Shown here one piece after another: positions 6,332 to 13,420 of a stretch of DNA of 23,925 nucleotides. The first letter of the stretch is position 1. Each line of letters opens with the position of its first letter. Source of the stretch: Anaerolineae bacterium (GTDB taxonomy: Bacteria > Chloroflexota > Anaerolineae > B4-G1). A program made the position numbers and the translations under genes. The stretch spans positions 1-23,925 of the forward strand of contig JAUWNP010000055.1 of NCBI GenBank assembly GCA_030612585.1. Reading direction: 5' to 3'. The notes under the pieces were generated by a model. It made no database searches. It had not been told where the DNA came from and saw only the letters and a list, made by a program, of their open reading frames with translations.

Positions 6332-6610
6332 ATGTCCCTGATCGGAGTGCGTGAGTTGCGAGAGCAGACCAGCGAAGTGATCAGGCGCGTGCGTGAGGAG
6401 CGCGCTGAGTACGTGGTCACGTATCAGGGCCACCCGGTGGCTGTCATCTTGCCCCTGGATACCGAGCGGGCAGAAGCGGAAATGGTAAGAGTCAGCAAGA
6501 GTGCCATGCTTGGGAACTGGGAACGTTACGAGCGGCTGGCCGAGGAAATCCGCCGCGCCTGGCCGTCGGGCCTTTCGACCCAGGACTTGATAGACGACGT
6601 CCGGCGTTGA
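6332..6610 (+). CDS. Type II antitoxin, Phd/YefM family
   Basis: A 92-aa protein with the Phd/YefM fold: SLIGVRELREQTSEVIRRV at the N-terminus, then YVVTYQGHPVAVILPLD, the usual beta-strand pair of the DNA-binding dimer. The C-terminal half (residues 50-92) is a variable helical region that in this family wraps and blocks the toxin. It is expected to neutralise the PIN ribonuclease encoded 10 bp downstream and, with it, repress the operon through the palindromes at 6263-6320. I chose ATG 6332 because AGGAGGA lies 6-12 bp upstream; an earlier start lies inside the inverted repeat. Classic vapB genes encode other DNA-binding folds, but Phd/YefM antitoxins are often paired with PIN toxins. Confidence 0.92.
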   Translation: MSLIGVRELREQTSEVIRRVREERAEYVVTYQGHPVAVILPLDTERAEAEMVRVSKSAMLGNWERYERLAEEIRRAWPSGLSTQDLIDDVRR

Positions 6611-6620
6611 AGGGAGCGAG

Positions 6621-7055
6621 ATGTACACCATTGATGCCAGTGTCCACATCAGCGCGCTGAATCCCACCGAGGCTGGTTCCGCCGACAGCCAAGAGTTCCT
6701 GGCCCAGGTTCAGCGGCAGCGCGTGCCTTTGTTCTGTCCCACGCTGTTACTGGTCGAGGTGGCTGCCGCCATTGCGTGTGTCCTCGACGACAGCGGACGC
6801 GCGGTGGCATTGGCGATGGAGTTGCGTGGCTGGCCTAACCAGACACTCGTGTCGTTGGACGAATCGTTGGCCGACCGTGCTGCCGGTCTGGCGGCGACTG
6901 CCCGGTTGCGCGGCGCCGACGCGGTTTATGCCGCCGTGGCGCAGCAATACGGTACCGTGCTTGTGACGCTTGACCGGCAACAACTGGAACGGCTGCCGCC
7001 CGTGGTGAAAACCGCCCGACCCGCCGATGTGCTGCGTGCAGTCGCGCCGCCGTGA
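6621..7055 (+). CDS. PIN-domain toxin ribonuclease (VapC-like)
   Basis: A 144-aa PIN-domain protein, the usual VapC length. The four acidic residues that coordinate Mg2+ are in place: D5 in YTIDAS, E46 in LLLVEVAAA, D100 in RGADAVYAAVA and D118 in VTLDRQQ. VapC-type toxins are ribonucleases that cut tRNA or rRNA when freed from antitoxin; the target cannot be told here. The ATG follows the antitoxin stop by 10 bp with a GGGAG site, so the two are co-translated. The pair sits divergently beside the ATPase/NACHT cassette, a common arrangement in defence-rich regions, but it could equally be an independent stress module. Confidence 0.93.
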   Translation: MYTIDASVHISALNPTEAGSADSQEFLAQVQRQRVPLFCPTLLLVEVAAAIACVLDDSGRAVALAMELRGWPNQTLVSLDESLADRAAGLAATARLRGADAVYAAVAQQYGTVLVTLDRQQLERLPPVVKTARPADVLRAVAPP

Positions 7056-7128
7056 ACAGGCGGTGCTAGGGGGGACGATTTAGCTCTGGCTCTTCAGGTC
7101 AGGGCGCTGGGGGAGACAAGCAAGCGAG

Positions 7129-8847
7129 TTACCATCCGCTGGCCGCGAACGCTGTTCTCAGTAGTGTTTCCCGTTCCTCGGGCGTCATCGGGCGCGGGCG
7201 AGCGTAGTCTTCTAGTATCGCCGTCAGCACCTCGGTGCTGATGTGTCGCCCGTCGTAGAAAACGTGCCGGTCCACGAACTCCTGCCGCGTCTCCAACGAC
7301 CACATCTGGTCGAAGAAGAGATTGCCCAGGCCGTAGTGGATGAAGGCCCCGGCGTGGAAGTCGAAGCCCTGCGGCTGATGTGCCTGACTGCCGCTGACGA
7401 TGACCGCGCCCGCCTCGGCCAGCGCGCGGAACTCGGCCCGCTGCTGCGGCGTGGGCTCGTATTGGCTGAACTCCCAGTACTGGAGGGTGACGATGGGGAT
7501 GATGGACTGCTCGCGCAGTTGGCGAATCTGGGCGTAGAGGAGATCGTAGTCGCAGGGGGCCGCGCCGGGACGGTCGTCGGTCGCCCAATCGGAGGGTGGC
7601 CCCGCCGGGTTGCAGCCCATGAAGCCGAAGGTGTGCACGCCGTGGGTGAGCGTCAGCGGGCGTTGTGCCTGCGCCAGGTTCCAGCCACCGCCGAAGTAGG
7701 GGATGGAGCGCTCGTCGTACATCCTCAGTGATAGATTCATCGCTTCCACCCCCCAGTCGAGCAGGTGGTTGCCGGTGAGTTCGACTACGTCCACGTCTAT
7801 GTACTCCAGCAGTTCGATAAAGCCGGGGGCGGAACAGAAGACCATCGTGTAGTAGTCAGACGGTGGCGGACAGTTCTCGGCGAAGGAGACCTCGTTGCTG
7901 ACGTGGGTGACGTCGGCCTCGACCAACCAGGAGTGGATGTCCTGGGCGGGGTAGGTCACGCCGTGGCGCTCCATTCTCATGGCAGTGGCCCGGCAGAGGG
8001 CGGTTACTCCGGTCATCACCATCACCGTCGTCTTGGCCGGATCGCGGTTGGTGAGGGATGGTACCATGATCTCTTGGAGTTTGGCGACGCCGCGCTCCAG
8101 GCCGGTCACGCCGACGCGCACGACCAGCGCGTAAGCCTCCGTGTCCATCCCCTTATCGAGCACTGACACACCGTCCACGCGCAGCACCTTCCAGCGCGGC
8201 TCCAGTTGGTCGAAGGGGACCACAGCCCAGGCAGGGCGGGTATCCCAGGCGCGCTGCGCGATTTGGTCCGCCGGGACGACCTCGATCGCGCCAGGGGCCG
8301 GATCGCCCATTATGGCGGTCAGCGTCGCAGCGACGTCGGCGGTCATCAATAGTGGCTGGCCGGCGAAAGGGCCGGCTGGTGTGCCGTTCCAACTGCTGGC
8401 GACGTCGGCCCAGGCCACCTCGTCGGTCAGCGTAGGGAAGGGGGCCACGATGGCGTAGACCCACTCGGCAAGCAGAGTCGCGTCGGGGTCGGGGCTTGTC
8501 CTAAGCGCGGCCGAAGGGTTGAGCGCCACCCGCACATCGGCGGCCTCGGCGGAGGAAGCCGGGGCGAAGATGTCGGGGTGGGCGGCGAGCGCGGGGTTCA
8601 GCGCATCGGCGACGGGCACGGGCAGTTGTCCTGCGGGAACGAAGATGGTCACCGGCCAGGCGGGGGTGGGGGTGGGCGAAGGGGTCAGCGTGGGGGTGGG
8701 GGTGTGAGGGCGTGGGGTGCGAGTCGGCGTGGGCGTGACGTCGGGGACTGCCCTGCTGTTGCAGGCGGCGAACAGGGCCATACCCAGACCCAGGCTGGCG
8801 AGCAGGGCCAGCCACAGCGCGCGGCGTGATGGGGTGGTTGGTTTCAT
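7129..8847 (-). CDS. Lipoprotein with CapA-like (PGA_cap) metallophosphatase-fold domain
   Basis: A 572-aa exported protein. Residues 1-29 are a lipoprotein signal peptide ending in LFAAC, with C29 the likely lipidated Cys. Residues 35-63 are a Thr/Pro-rich spacer. Residues 65-260 look like a periplasmic-binding-like domain of unknown ligand. Residues 272-545 match the CapA/poly-gamma-glutamate family: VELTGNHLLDWG (355-366), the IPYFGGG loop, SGSQAHQPQ (485-493) and GLGNLFFDQ (506-514). CapA proteins act in polyglutamate synthesis or, in many bacteria, in other envelope tasks. The usual early Gly-Asp motif is replaced here by TGVTALCR (279-286), so metal binding may differ. The ATG at 8845-8847 was chosen because the signal peptide begins there; the longer upstream frame overlaps the next gene. 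Its ribosome binding site is weak. Confidence 0.85.
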   Translation of the reverse strand: MKPTTPSRRALWLALLASLGLGMALFAACNSRAVPDVTPTPTRTPRPHTPTPTLTPSPTPTPAWPVTIFVPAGQLPVPVADALNPALAAHPDIFAPASSAEAADVRVALNPSAALRTSPDPDATLLAEWVYAIVAPFPTLTDEVAWADVASSWNGTPAGPFAGQPLLMTADVAATLTAIMGDPAPGAIEVVPADQIAQRAWDTRPAWAVVPFDQLEPRWKVLRVDGVSVLDKGMDTEAYALVVRVGVTGLERGVAKLQEIMVPSLTNRDPAKTTVMVMTGVTALCRATAMRMERHGVTYPAQDIHSWLVEADVTHVSNEVSFAENCPPPSDYYTMVFCSAPGFIELLEYIDVDVVELTGNHLLDWGVEAMNLSLRMYDERSIPYFGGGWNLAQAQRPLTLTHGVHTFGFMGCNPAGPPSDWATDDRPGAAPCDYDLLYAQIRQLREQSIIPIVTLQYWEFSQYEPTPQQRAEFRALAEAGAVIVSGSQAHQPQGFDFHAGAFIHYGLGNLFFDQMWSLETRQEFVDRHVFYDGRHISTEVLTAILEDYARPRPMTPEERETLLRTAFAASGW

Positions 8848-8850
8848 TAA

Positions 8851-8881
8851 GCGAATAGCGAATGGCGAATGGCGAATAGCG
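8851..8881. repeat. Heptad repeat between the CapA-like and L,D-transpeptidase genes
   Basis: GCGAATA, GCGAATG, GCGAATG, GCGAATA and a partial GCG follow one another. The array fills nearly the whole 38-bp gap between two minus-strand genes and lies where the CapA-like gene would need a ribosome binding site. Confidence 0.85.
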
Positions 8882-8885
8882 AGTC

Positions 8886-10079
8886 TTACTCCAGGGGCGA
8901 CGTGTAATGCACCCAGACCCAGGTGTTTGGCGTGCTTCCGCCTATGTAGATCAGGTCCGTGTCTTCGGCGATGAACGGGTCGGCCCAGTTGAAGAACCAT
9001 AGTGCGTCGCGGGGGGCCAGGTTGACGCAGCCATGGCTGCGCGTAAAGCCGAAGGCGTCGTGCCAGAAGGCAGCGTGGATTGAGTACCCTCCGTGGAAGT
9101 ACATCGTCCAAGGTACGTCCTCGATGAAGTACCATGCTGGGGCACCGTCATCTACGTCAGGGTTGCTCATTTTGCCCTCCCGTACCTTGGACCAGAGGCG
9201 GTACAGGCCGGAAGGGGTGGCGGTGGCGGTCCGGCCGCTAGAGACGAGTGTGGCGTATACCATACGCTCCCCTTCGTAGGCGGCGATCGTCTGCTCGAAT
9301 AGATCCACCTCAATCCACTTCTCACCCGGGCCGATCTCCGGCGACGGCGGGTCCACGTCCACCCGGGATACATTTTTCTGTTCCACCCACTGGTCGGGGC
9401 CAATCAGGTACCAGATATCGTCGCCGCGCCGTTCATCGGCGAAAATGGTGACCAGTTGGTAGCGCTTGAGTTCGGCACCGGTGTTGATCGTACCCTGTGG
9501 CACGACCGAGGGCTGCACCCAGCGGTTGATCCAGGCAAAGGGGTGTTGAGGTTGCTCGGTAAGGTAGACGCCCTGGAAGTGGGAAGGGTTGGCGAACGCT
9601 AGCGCGTCGGCGGGGACAAACTCTTCCTTGTTGATCTGGTACCATCGCTGTCCCTCGTATTCGACCAGGCCACCTACGCTGACCCACCAGTCGCCGGAGA
9701 GCATCGTGCGCACGGGCGGCAAACCCATCGCAGCCTCCATCGGGTGGCGGTAGATGTTCAGCGGCAGGGCTCTGACGTAGGCGTAGGCGTGAGGAATAAG
9801 TTTGTCGTCTTCGTCGTGGGGTAGTTCGAGCACGGGTAGTTCGGGCAGCGGATCGGGCGTGCGGATGGAGGCGATGCGATAGGCGGTAGTGCCGGGCCCG
9901 TAAGAGGGGCATAGTTCTGGATTACGCCAGATGAGGCTGGGCACGCAGACGTAGCGGGCGTGGATGGTGGGTGACTGAGGTTCTCCCGGATCATACAGAC
10001 TGCCTGTTGCAGCAGCAGGCTTCGTCTTCAAAGTCAACAGGATGAGCAATCCCAGGATGAAAAGCAAGTGGCGACGCAT
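8886..10079 (-). CDS. Secreted L,D-transpeptidase (YkuD domain)
   Basis: A 397-aa extracytoplasmic enzyme expected to form 3-3 peptidoglycan cross-links or attach proteins to peptidoglycan. Residues 1-24 are a signal peptide (RRHLLFILGLLILLTLKT, cut near AAA). Residues about 95-240 are two SH3-like regions with Trp-rich strands such as DWWVSVGGLVEYEG and DDIWYLIGPDQWV. The YkuD domain occupies about 255-380, with IEVDLFEQTIAAYEG, then TPSGLYRL, and the catalytic motif H335 ... SHGC (H349, C351) followed by VNL. The ATG at 10077-10079 has GGAG 7-10 bp upstream and a promoter at 10116-10144. It is a distant paralogue of the gene at 12262-13269. The CapA-like gene lies 38 bp downstream and may be co-transcribed. 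Confidence 0.93.
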   Translation of the reverse strand: MRRHLLFILGLLILLTLKTKPAAATGSLYDPGEPQSPTIHARYVCVPSLIWRNPELCPSYGPGTTAYRIASIRTPDPLPELPVLELPHDEDDKLIPHAYAYVRALPLNIYRHPMEAAMGLPPVRTMLSGDWWVSVGGLVEYEGQRWYQINKEEFVPADALAFANPSHFQGVYLTEQPQHPFAWINRWVQPSVVPQGTINTGAELKRYQLVTIFADERRGDDIWYLIGPDQWVEQKNVSRVDVDPPSPEIGPGEKWIEVDLFEQTIAAYEGERMVYATLVSSGRTATATPSGLYRLWSKVREGKMSNPDVDDGAPAWYFIEDVPWTMYFHGGYSIHAAFWHDAFGFTRSHGCVNLAPRDALWFFNWADPFIAEDTDLIYIGGSTPNTWVWVHYTSPLE

Positions 10080-10115
10080 TTGGGTCTCCGATGATAGAAC
10101 ATAAGAGCGAACGGT

Positions 10116-10144
10116 ATTTTAACACAGATTCAGCGTGGCGTCCA
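10116..10144 (-). promoter_or_regulatory. Promoter for the secreted L,D-transpeptidase gene
   Basis: On the minus strand TGGACG (10139-10144), a 17-bp spacer and TAAAAT (10116-10121). Transcription would start near 10109, about 30 nt ahead of the start codon. The segment lies in the 80-bp gap after the Fpg gene. Confidence 0.5.
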
Positions 10145-10160
10145 GGCTGTCAGCCGTTTA

Positions 10161-10976
10161 TCAGAACCGTATCAGCCCGCCTGGCTGGCAGGCGCGGCAG
10201 AAGTTGGTCACCCGGCCACGGGCCTTGATCTCGGAGATGGTGGTGCCGCAGGCCGGGCAGGGTTTGCCTCCCTGACCGTGCACGGCCAGGAAGTCGCGCA
10301 CCTCACGATGAATCTCTGTCCCGACGCGCCCCCGCAGGGTGGCAATCGCCTCGCGCAGCACGGACTGCATTGCCTCGTACAGCCGGGCGATTTCCTCGTC
10401 GGTGAGCGATGTACGTTTGCGATAGGGATGCACCTGGGCAGCGAAGCAGATTTCGTCGGCGTAGGCGTTGCCGACACCTGCCACTGCCCCGCCCCGGGTG
10501 AGAATCCCCTTGATCTCTCCCCGATACGGCCTCAACCGCTCCTGGAAGCCCTCCAGCGTTAGATCGAAGGGCTCCGGTCCCATCTCGGCCCAGCCGGGGA
10601 TGGCCTCAAGGCTGGCGGTGAGGTAGACCTGGCCCATCGTCTTGCGATCGCTGTAGCGCAGTTCGTGGCCGTCGGAGAGCCGCAGGACAATGTGAGTCTT
10701 GGGCAGGCGGCGCTCGGCGGGGAGGGCGTACTGGAGACGACCAGCCAGTTTGCAGTTGATCGCCAGGGCCAGCCCGGACTGTAAGGGGAAGAGCAATACC
10801 TTGCCGCGCCGCCGCATACTGGCGAAGGCCTGGCCGGTGAGTGTCTTGGCGAATCCCTGGAATGTGAGATCGCGCACCACCAGCGGGCGGACGACTTCGA
10901 CGTCGTTGATGGTCTGCCCGGTCAGCCGGGGAGACAACACTTCGCGGATGATTTCGAGGTCAGGGAGTTCGGGCAT
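10161..10976 (-). CDS. Fpg/Nei-family DNA glycosylase-AP lyase
   Basis: A 271-aa base-excision repair enzyme, the usual family length. The N-terminus begins MPELPDLEIIREVL, where Pro2 is the catalytic nucleophile and Glu3 the acid. K59 (RRRGK) is the conserved DNA-contacting lysine. The helix-two-turn-helix segment includes IKGILTRGGAVAGVGNAYAD (about 155-174). A C-terminal zinc finger has Cys240, Cys243, Cys260 and Cys263 (C-x2-C-x16-C-x2-C) with the conserved R255. Fpg removes oxidised purines such as 8-oxoguanine; Nei prefers oxidised pyrimidines. The void-filling MTG motif of classical Fpg is changed to LAG (77-79), so the exact substrate is open. The ATG at 10974-10976 overlaps the end of the YprB-like gene by 17 bp, showing coupling. 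The frame stays open far upstream in antisense-like sequence that I reject. Confidence 0.93.
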   Translation of the reverse strand: MPELPDLEIIREVLSPRLTGQTINDVEVVRPLVVRDLTFQGFAKTLTGQAFASMRRRGKVLLFPLQSGLALAINCKLAGRLQYALPAERRLPKTHIVLRLSDGHELRYSDRKTMGQVYLTASLEAIPGWAEMGPEPFDLTLEGFQERLRPYRGEIKGILTRGGAVAGVGNAYADEICFAAQVHPYRKRTSLTDEEIARLYEAMQSVLREAIATLRGRVGTEIHREVRDFLAVHGQGGKPCPACGTTISEIKARGRVTNFCRACQPGGLIRF

Positions 10977-12258
10977 CAGTCTTCCGCTCCAATCGCGCCA
11001 ACCGGTGGTGCAGTTCGACCAGCGCGGCGTCACAGCGTATCCCTGCGGGCCAGTTCTCGACCTGCGCCAGTGCCGCCCTCGTCCAATCGGCGGCCAGCGC
11101 GAGGTTCCCCACGTGCCACTCGAAGTACTTGGCCAGTTCGACGTGGGCCAGTACGTCGTCTCTCGTTTCCAGCGCGAGTTGCTGCCAGTAGCCGAACGCT
11201 TCGTGGCGGCGGTCGGCCTGCTTGAGGGAGTATGCCAGGGCGCGCAGTGCCTTGGCGTACAGGTCGGGAGCGAGGTGGACGCCGAGGGCTTGCCCTGGAT
11301 GCAGTCGAAGGGCCGCGCGGTAGGCCCGTTCCGCCTCGGCAAGCCGGCCATCGGCCTCGTACCAGCGACCCAGGCCATAGAACTCCGCGCCGCTGAGCAT
11401 TCCATCGGCCCAGGGGTTGGCGAAGGCCCGGCACAGCCGCGTGGCCAGCGTGACCAGGCTGAGGATATCCACCGCGTTGTGGTAGAGCACGCGCTTCATC
11501 TCGCGGGCGTCGCCTGTGCGCAGGTAGTCACGGTAGAGGTAGGGGATGACGCCGCCTGGCACGTCATCCTGCTCGCGCGTCACGCTCAGTACTTCTCGCT
11601 CAAGCGTACCCAGCGCGCACGACGGCAGATGATAGTGCCACAGTCTCCGCGCAGGATGCAGCAGGTCGAGGTGGGGCATTCCCGCCGTCGGTGGTGGGGC
11701 GCGCGCCAGGATGAAGCGGTTTTCGAGGATTGGCACGTCGAAGGCGCGGCCGTTGAACGATACCAGGGCCTCGAATTCCGGCAGGCGCTCCGCCAGTGCC
11801 TCGACCATCGCCAGTTCGTCGCCGGGGTCGCGCAGGAAGTACTGGCACAAGCGGAAGCCTCCCTCGGCGAAGAAGCCAAGTCCGACGACGAAGGCCATCG
11901 TGCCGGTGCCGCTGGAAAGCCCGGTCGTCTCCGTATCAAGAAAGCAGACCCGCCGCAGGTCCACGCTGGCCAGTGCGGCATCTCGTGCGATTTGAGCGAT
12001 AGTCTCAGGAGACAGGCCCAGGAAGGCGGAGAGTGGCAGGTTTCCGTGGAGGTGGTCGGGCGGATAGGTCGCCTCGACGACGAAGCACTGCCCGTGGTAG
12101 GTCGTGTAGAAGTGGCCGGGCACCAGGTCTTCGATGGCGACGCGGCGGCGGGTGGGTGCTTCCCCCCTGTAGGGGGGGGTGAGGGGGTGCGTCGCTAGTT
12201 CGTGCACACCCCGCACCACTCCCAGTTCGCGCAGCCGTCGTCGCAGGTCCTCGGACAT
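10960..12258 (-). CDS. YprB-like RNase H-fold exonuclease with C-terminal TPR repeats
   Basis: A 432-aa protein with a DEDD-type 3'-5' exonuclease domain of the YprB/RNase_H_2 type: LDTETTGL (D108, E110), SFNGRAFDVPILENR (N169, D174), HLDLLHPARRLW (D198) and YHNAVDILSLVTL (H260, D264). Residues about 288-425 are TPR-like helical repeats (AEFYGLGRWYEADGRLAEAE and later units). Members are presumed cytoplasmic nucleases; the physiological substrate is not known. It begins three bases after the stop of the Tat-type L,D-transpeptidase gene and overlaps the Fpg gene, so a repair link with Fpg is likely. Residues 25-33 (PLTPPYRGE) come from an inserted GC palindrome and break the N-terminal helix; this segment is not part of the conserved domain. 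Confidence 0.88.
   Translation of the reverse strand: MSEDLRRRLRELGVVRGVHELATHPLTPPYRGEAPTRRRVAIEDLVPGHFYTTYHGQCFVVEATYPPDHLHGNLPLSAFLGLSPETIAQIARDAALASVDLRRVCFLDTETTGLSSGTGTMAFVVGLGFFAEGGFRLCQYFLRDPGDELAMVEALAERLPEFEALVSFNGRAFDVPILENRFILARAPPPTAGMPHLDLLHPARRLWHYHLPSCALGTLEREVLSVTREQDDVPGGVIPYLYRDYLRTGDAREMKRVLYHNAVDILSLVTLATRLCRAFANPWADGMLSGAEFYGLGRWYEADGRLAEAERAYRAALRLHPGQALGVHLAPDLYAKALRALAYSLKQADRRHEAFGYWQQLALETRDDVLAHVELAKYFEWHVGNLALAADWTRAALAQVENWPAGIRCDAALVELHHRLARLERKTDARTP
12162..12177. repeat. CCCCCC-TGTA-GGGGGG palindrome inside the YprB-like gene
   Basis: A perfect 6-bp G/C stem around TGTA sits within the coding sequence and, with flanking C/G-rich bases, encodes PLTPPYRGE in frame. 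It looks like a dispersed palindromic repeat that entered a tolerant N-terminal region. Confidence 0.7.
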
Positions 12259-12261
12259 CGC

Positions 12262-13269
12262 TCAGTAGACGATCACAGGGGTGCCGCCCTCGCGCACATG
12301 CAGATGATTCTTATCGTAGGGCACGACGGGTGTGGTCCAACGGAAGAGCCATTTGGCTGCCTCGGGAGATACGTTGACGCAGCCGTGGCTGCGGGGGCGG
12401 CCATAATCGTTGTGCCAATAGGTGCCGTGGATAGCGATCGCGCCCCAGAAGTAGGAGTCGAAGGAGACACCTGGCAGGTCAAAGTCCTCGCCCCTCATGT
12501 GGCGCGAAGGGGATTTGAATATGATGTGATGATGCCCTCGCGGGGTGGCGCGGTTGCCACCTACACCGCCGGAGATGTGTGTGGTCAGCACCGGCTCGTC
12601 GTCCTCGAAGGCCACAAGTTGTTGGTCGGCGAGCGAGATTTCGATGCTCTTATCGCGGACGTGAGGCGAGATCGGCATCAGGTTCTCGGGGTGGATGAGG
12701 CGCACATGTTCGGCGGGGGCGTACTGACGCCGCCCAGGGGCCAGGTTGTCGCGCAGCCGGTACCACAGCCGGTGGTCTGTGCCCCACACCGGTTCGACGA
12801 TGCGGTAGACTGAACTGTAATGCAGGCGGTAGACCCGGTAGGCGTTGGGCGACGGGGCGTAGCGGGCGTCGGTGTAGGGGACGCTGATCTCTCCCCACAG
12901 TCCCTCGGGGGGGATGTGCTGCAGCGGCGTGTTGAGGTACACCTCGACCGGCTGGACGTAGGAGGAGTAGATGTAGCCGCCGATAACGCGGAGCCATACG
13001 GGGTTGTGCGGGTTGCGGCCCTCTGCTTCGATCTCCTCAAAGTAGGCGATGACGTCGTCGCGCCAGTGGTGGCGCACGGTGGGGGCGCGGTGGTTGGGTT
13101 CCGTACGCACCCAGACCGACCACTCAGCGACCCGCCCCAACCGAACCTGCTCGCGTGCAGTTTGCTCACGGGGAGGTAGCCGCACGTGGGGGGGCGGTGG
13201 CAGGAAAGCGGCTCCTGCCAGCGCAGCCCCGCTCAGTTTGAGGAATTCCCGGCGCGTCAGGCTCGTCAC
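12262..13269 (-). CDS. Tat-exported L,D-transpeptidase (YkuD domain)
   Basis: A 335-aa extracytoplasmic enzyme. The N-terminus has a twin-arginine signal, TRREFLKLSGAALAGAAF, cut near the PPPP stretch. Residues 45-190 contain SH3-like regions. The YkuD domain (about 205-325) carries H281 in AIHGTYW and the SHGC motif (H295, C297) followed by VNV. It should cross-link peptidoglycan outside the membrane. I chose the GTG at 13267-13269: AAGGGAG lies 6-12 bp upstream, and the predicted transcription start near 13286 is too close to the other GTG at 13284 for that one to be used. Tat export is less usual for this family than Sec export and suggests folding or cofactor binding before transport. It heads an operon with the YprB-like and Fpg genes. 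Confidence 0.9.
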   Translation of the reverse strand: MTSLTRREFLKLSGAALAGAAFLPPPPHVRLPPREQTAREQVRLGRVAEWSVWVRTEPNHRAPTVRHHWRDDVIAYFEEIEAEGRNPHNPVWLRVIGGYIYSSYVQPVEVYLNTPLQHIPPEGLWGEISVPYTDARYAPSPNAYRVYRLHYSSVYRIVEPVWGTDHRLWYRLRDNLAPGRRQYAPAEHVRLIHPENLMPISPHVRDKSIEISLADQQLVAFEDDEPVLTTHISGGVGGNRATPRGHHHIIFKSPSRHMRGEDFDLPGVSFDSYFWGAIAIHGTYWHNDYGRPRSHGCVNVSPEAAKWLFRWTTPVVPYDKNHLHVREGGTPVIVY

Positions 13270-13292
13270 GTATACTCCCTTCACGTTCTCAG

Positions 13293-13320
13293 ATTATACC
13301 AGGCGTATCCCTGGGGGCAA
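13293..13320 (-). promoter_or_regulatory. Extended -10 promoter for the L,D-transpeptidase/YprB/Fpg operon
   Basis: On the minus strand TTGCCC (13315-13320), a 16-bp spacer and a perfect TATAAT (13293-13298) preceded by TGG. The spacer has an inverted repeat, CCAGG at 13299-13303 and CCTGG at 13310-13314, that could bind a regulator. Confidence 0.65.
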
Positions 13321-13420
13321 GGCGCGACTGCGTGAGGTATAGTTCAGACCTTTGGGGAATTACATTCCCGTCCGTCTTGCCAGTTGCCTTCAGTACGGGT
13401 GAGACGGAGGGGGCGGGTTC

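Noticed and set aside
7056..7128. Possible bidirectional terminator between the convergent PIN toxin and CapA-like genes
   Set aside because: There is a weak CCGCC / GGCGG stem overlapping the toxin stop but no T-tract on either strand.
10699..12198. Long plus-strand open frame of 499 codons opposite the Fpg and YprB-like genes
   Set aside because: Both minus-strand genes carry catalytic motifs over the same bases, so the plus frame is a shadow.
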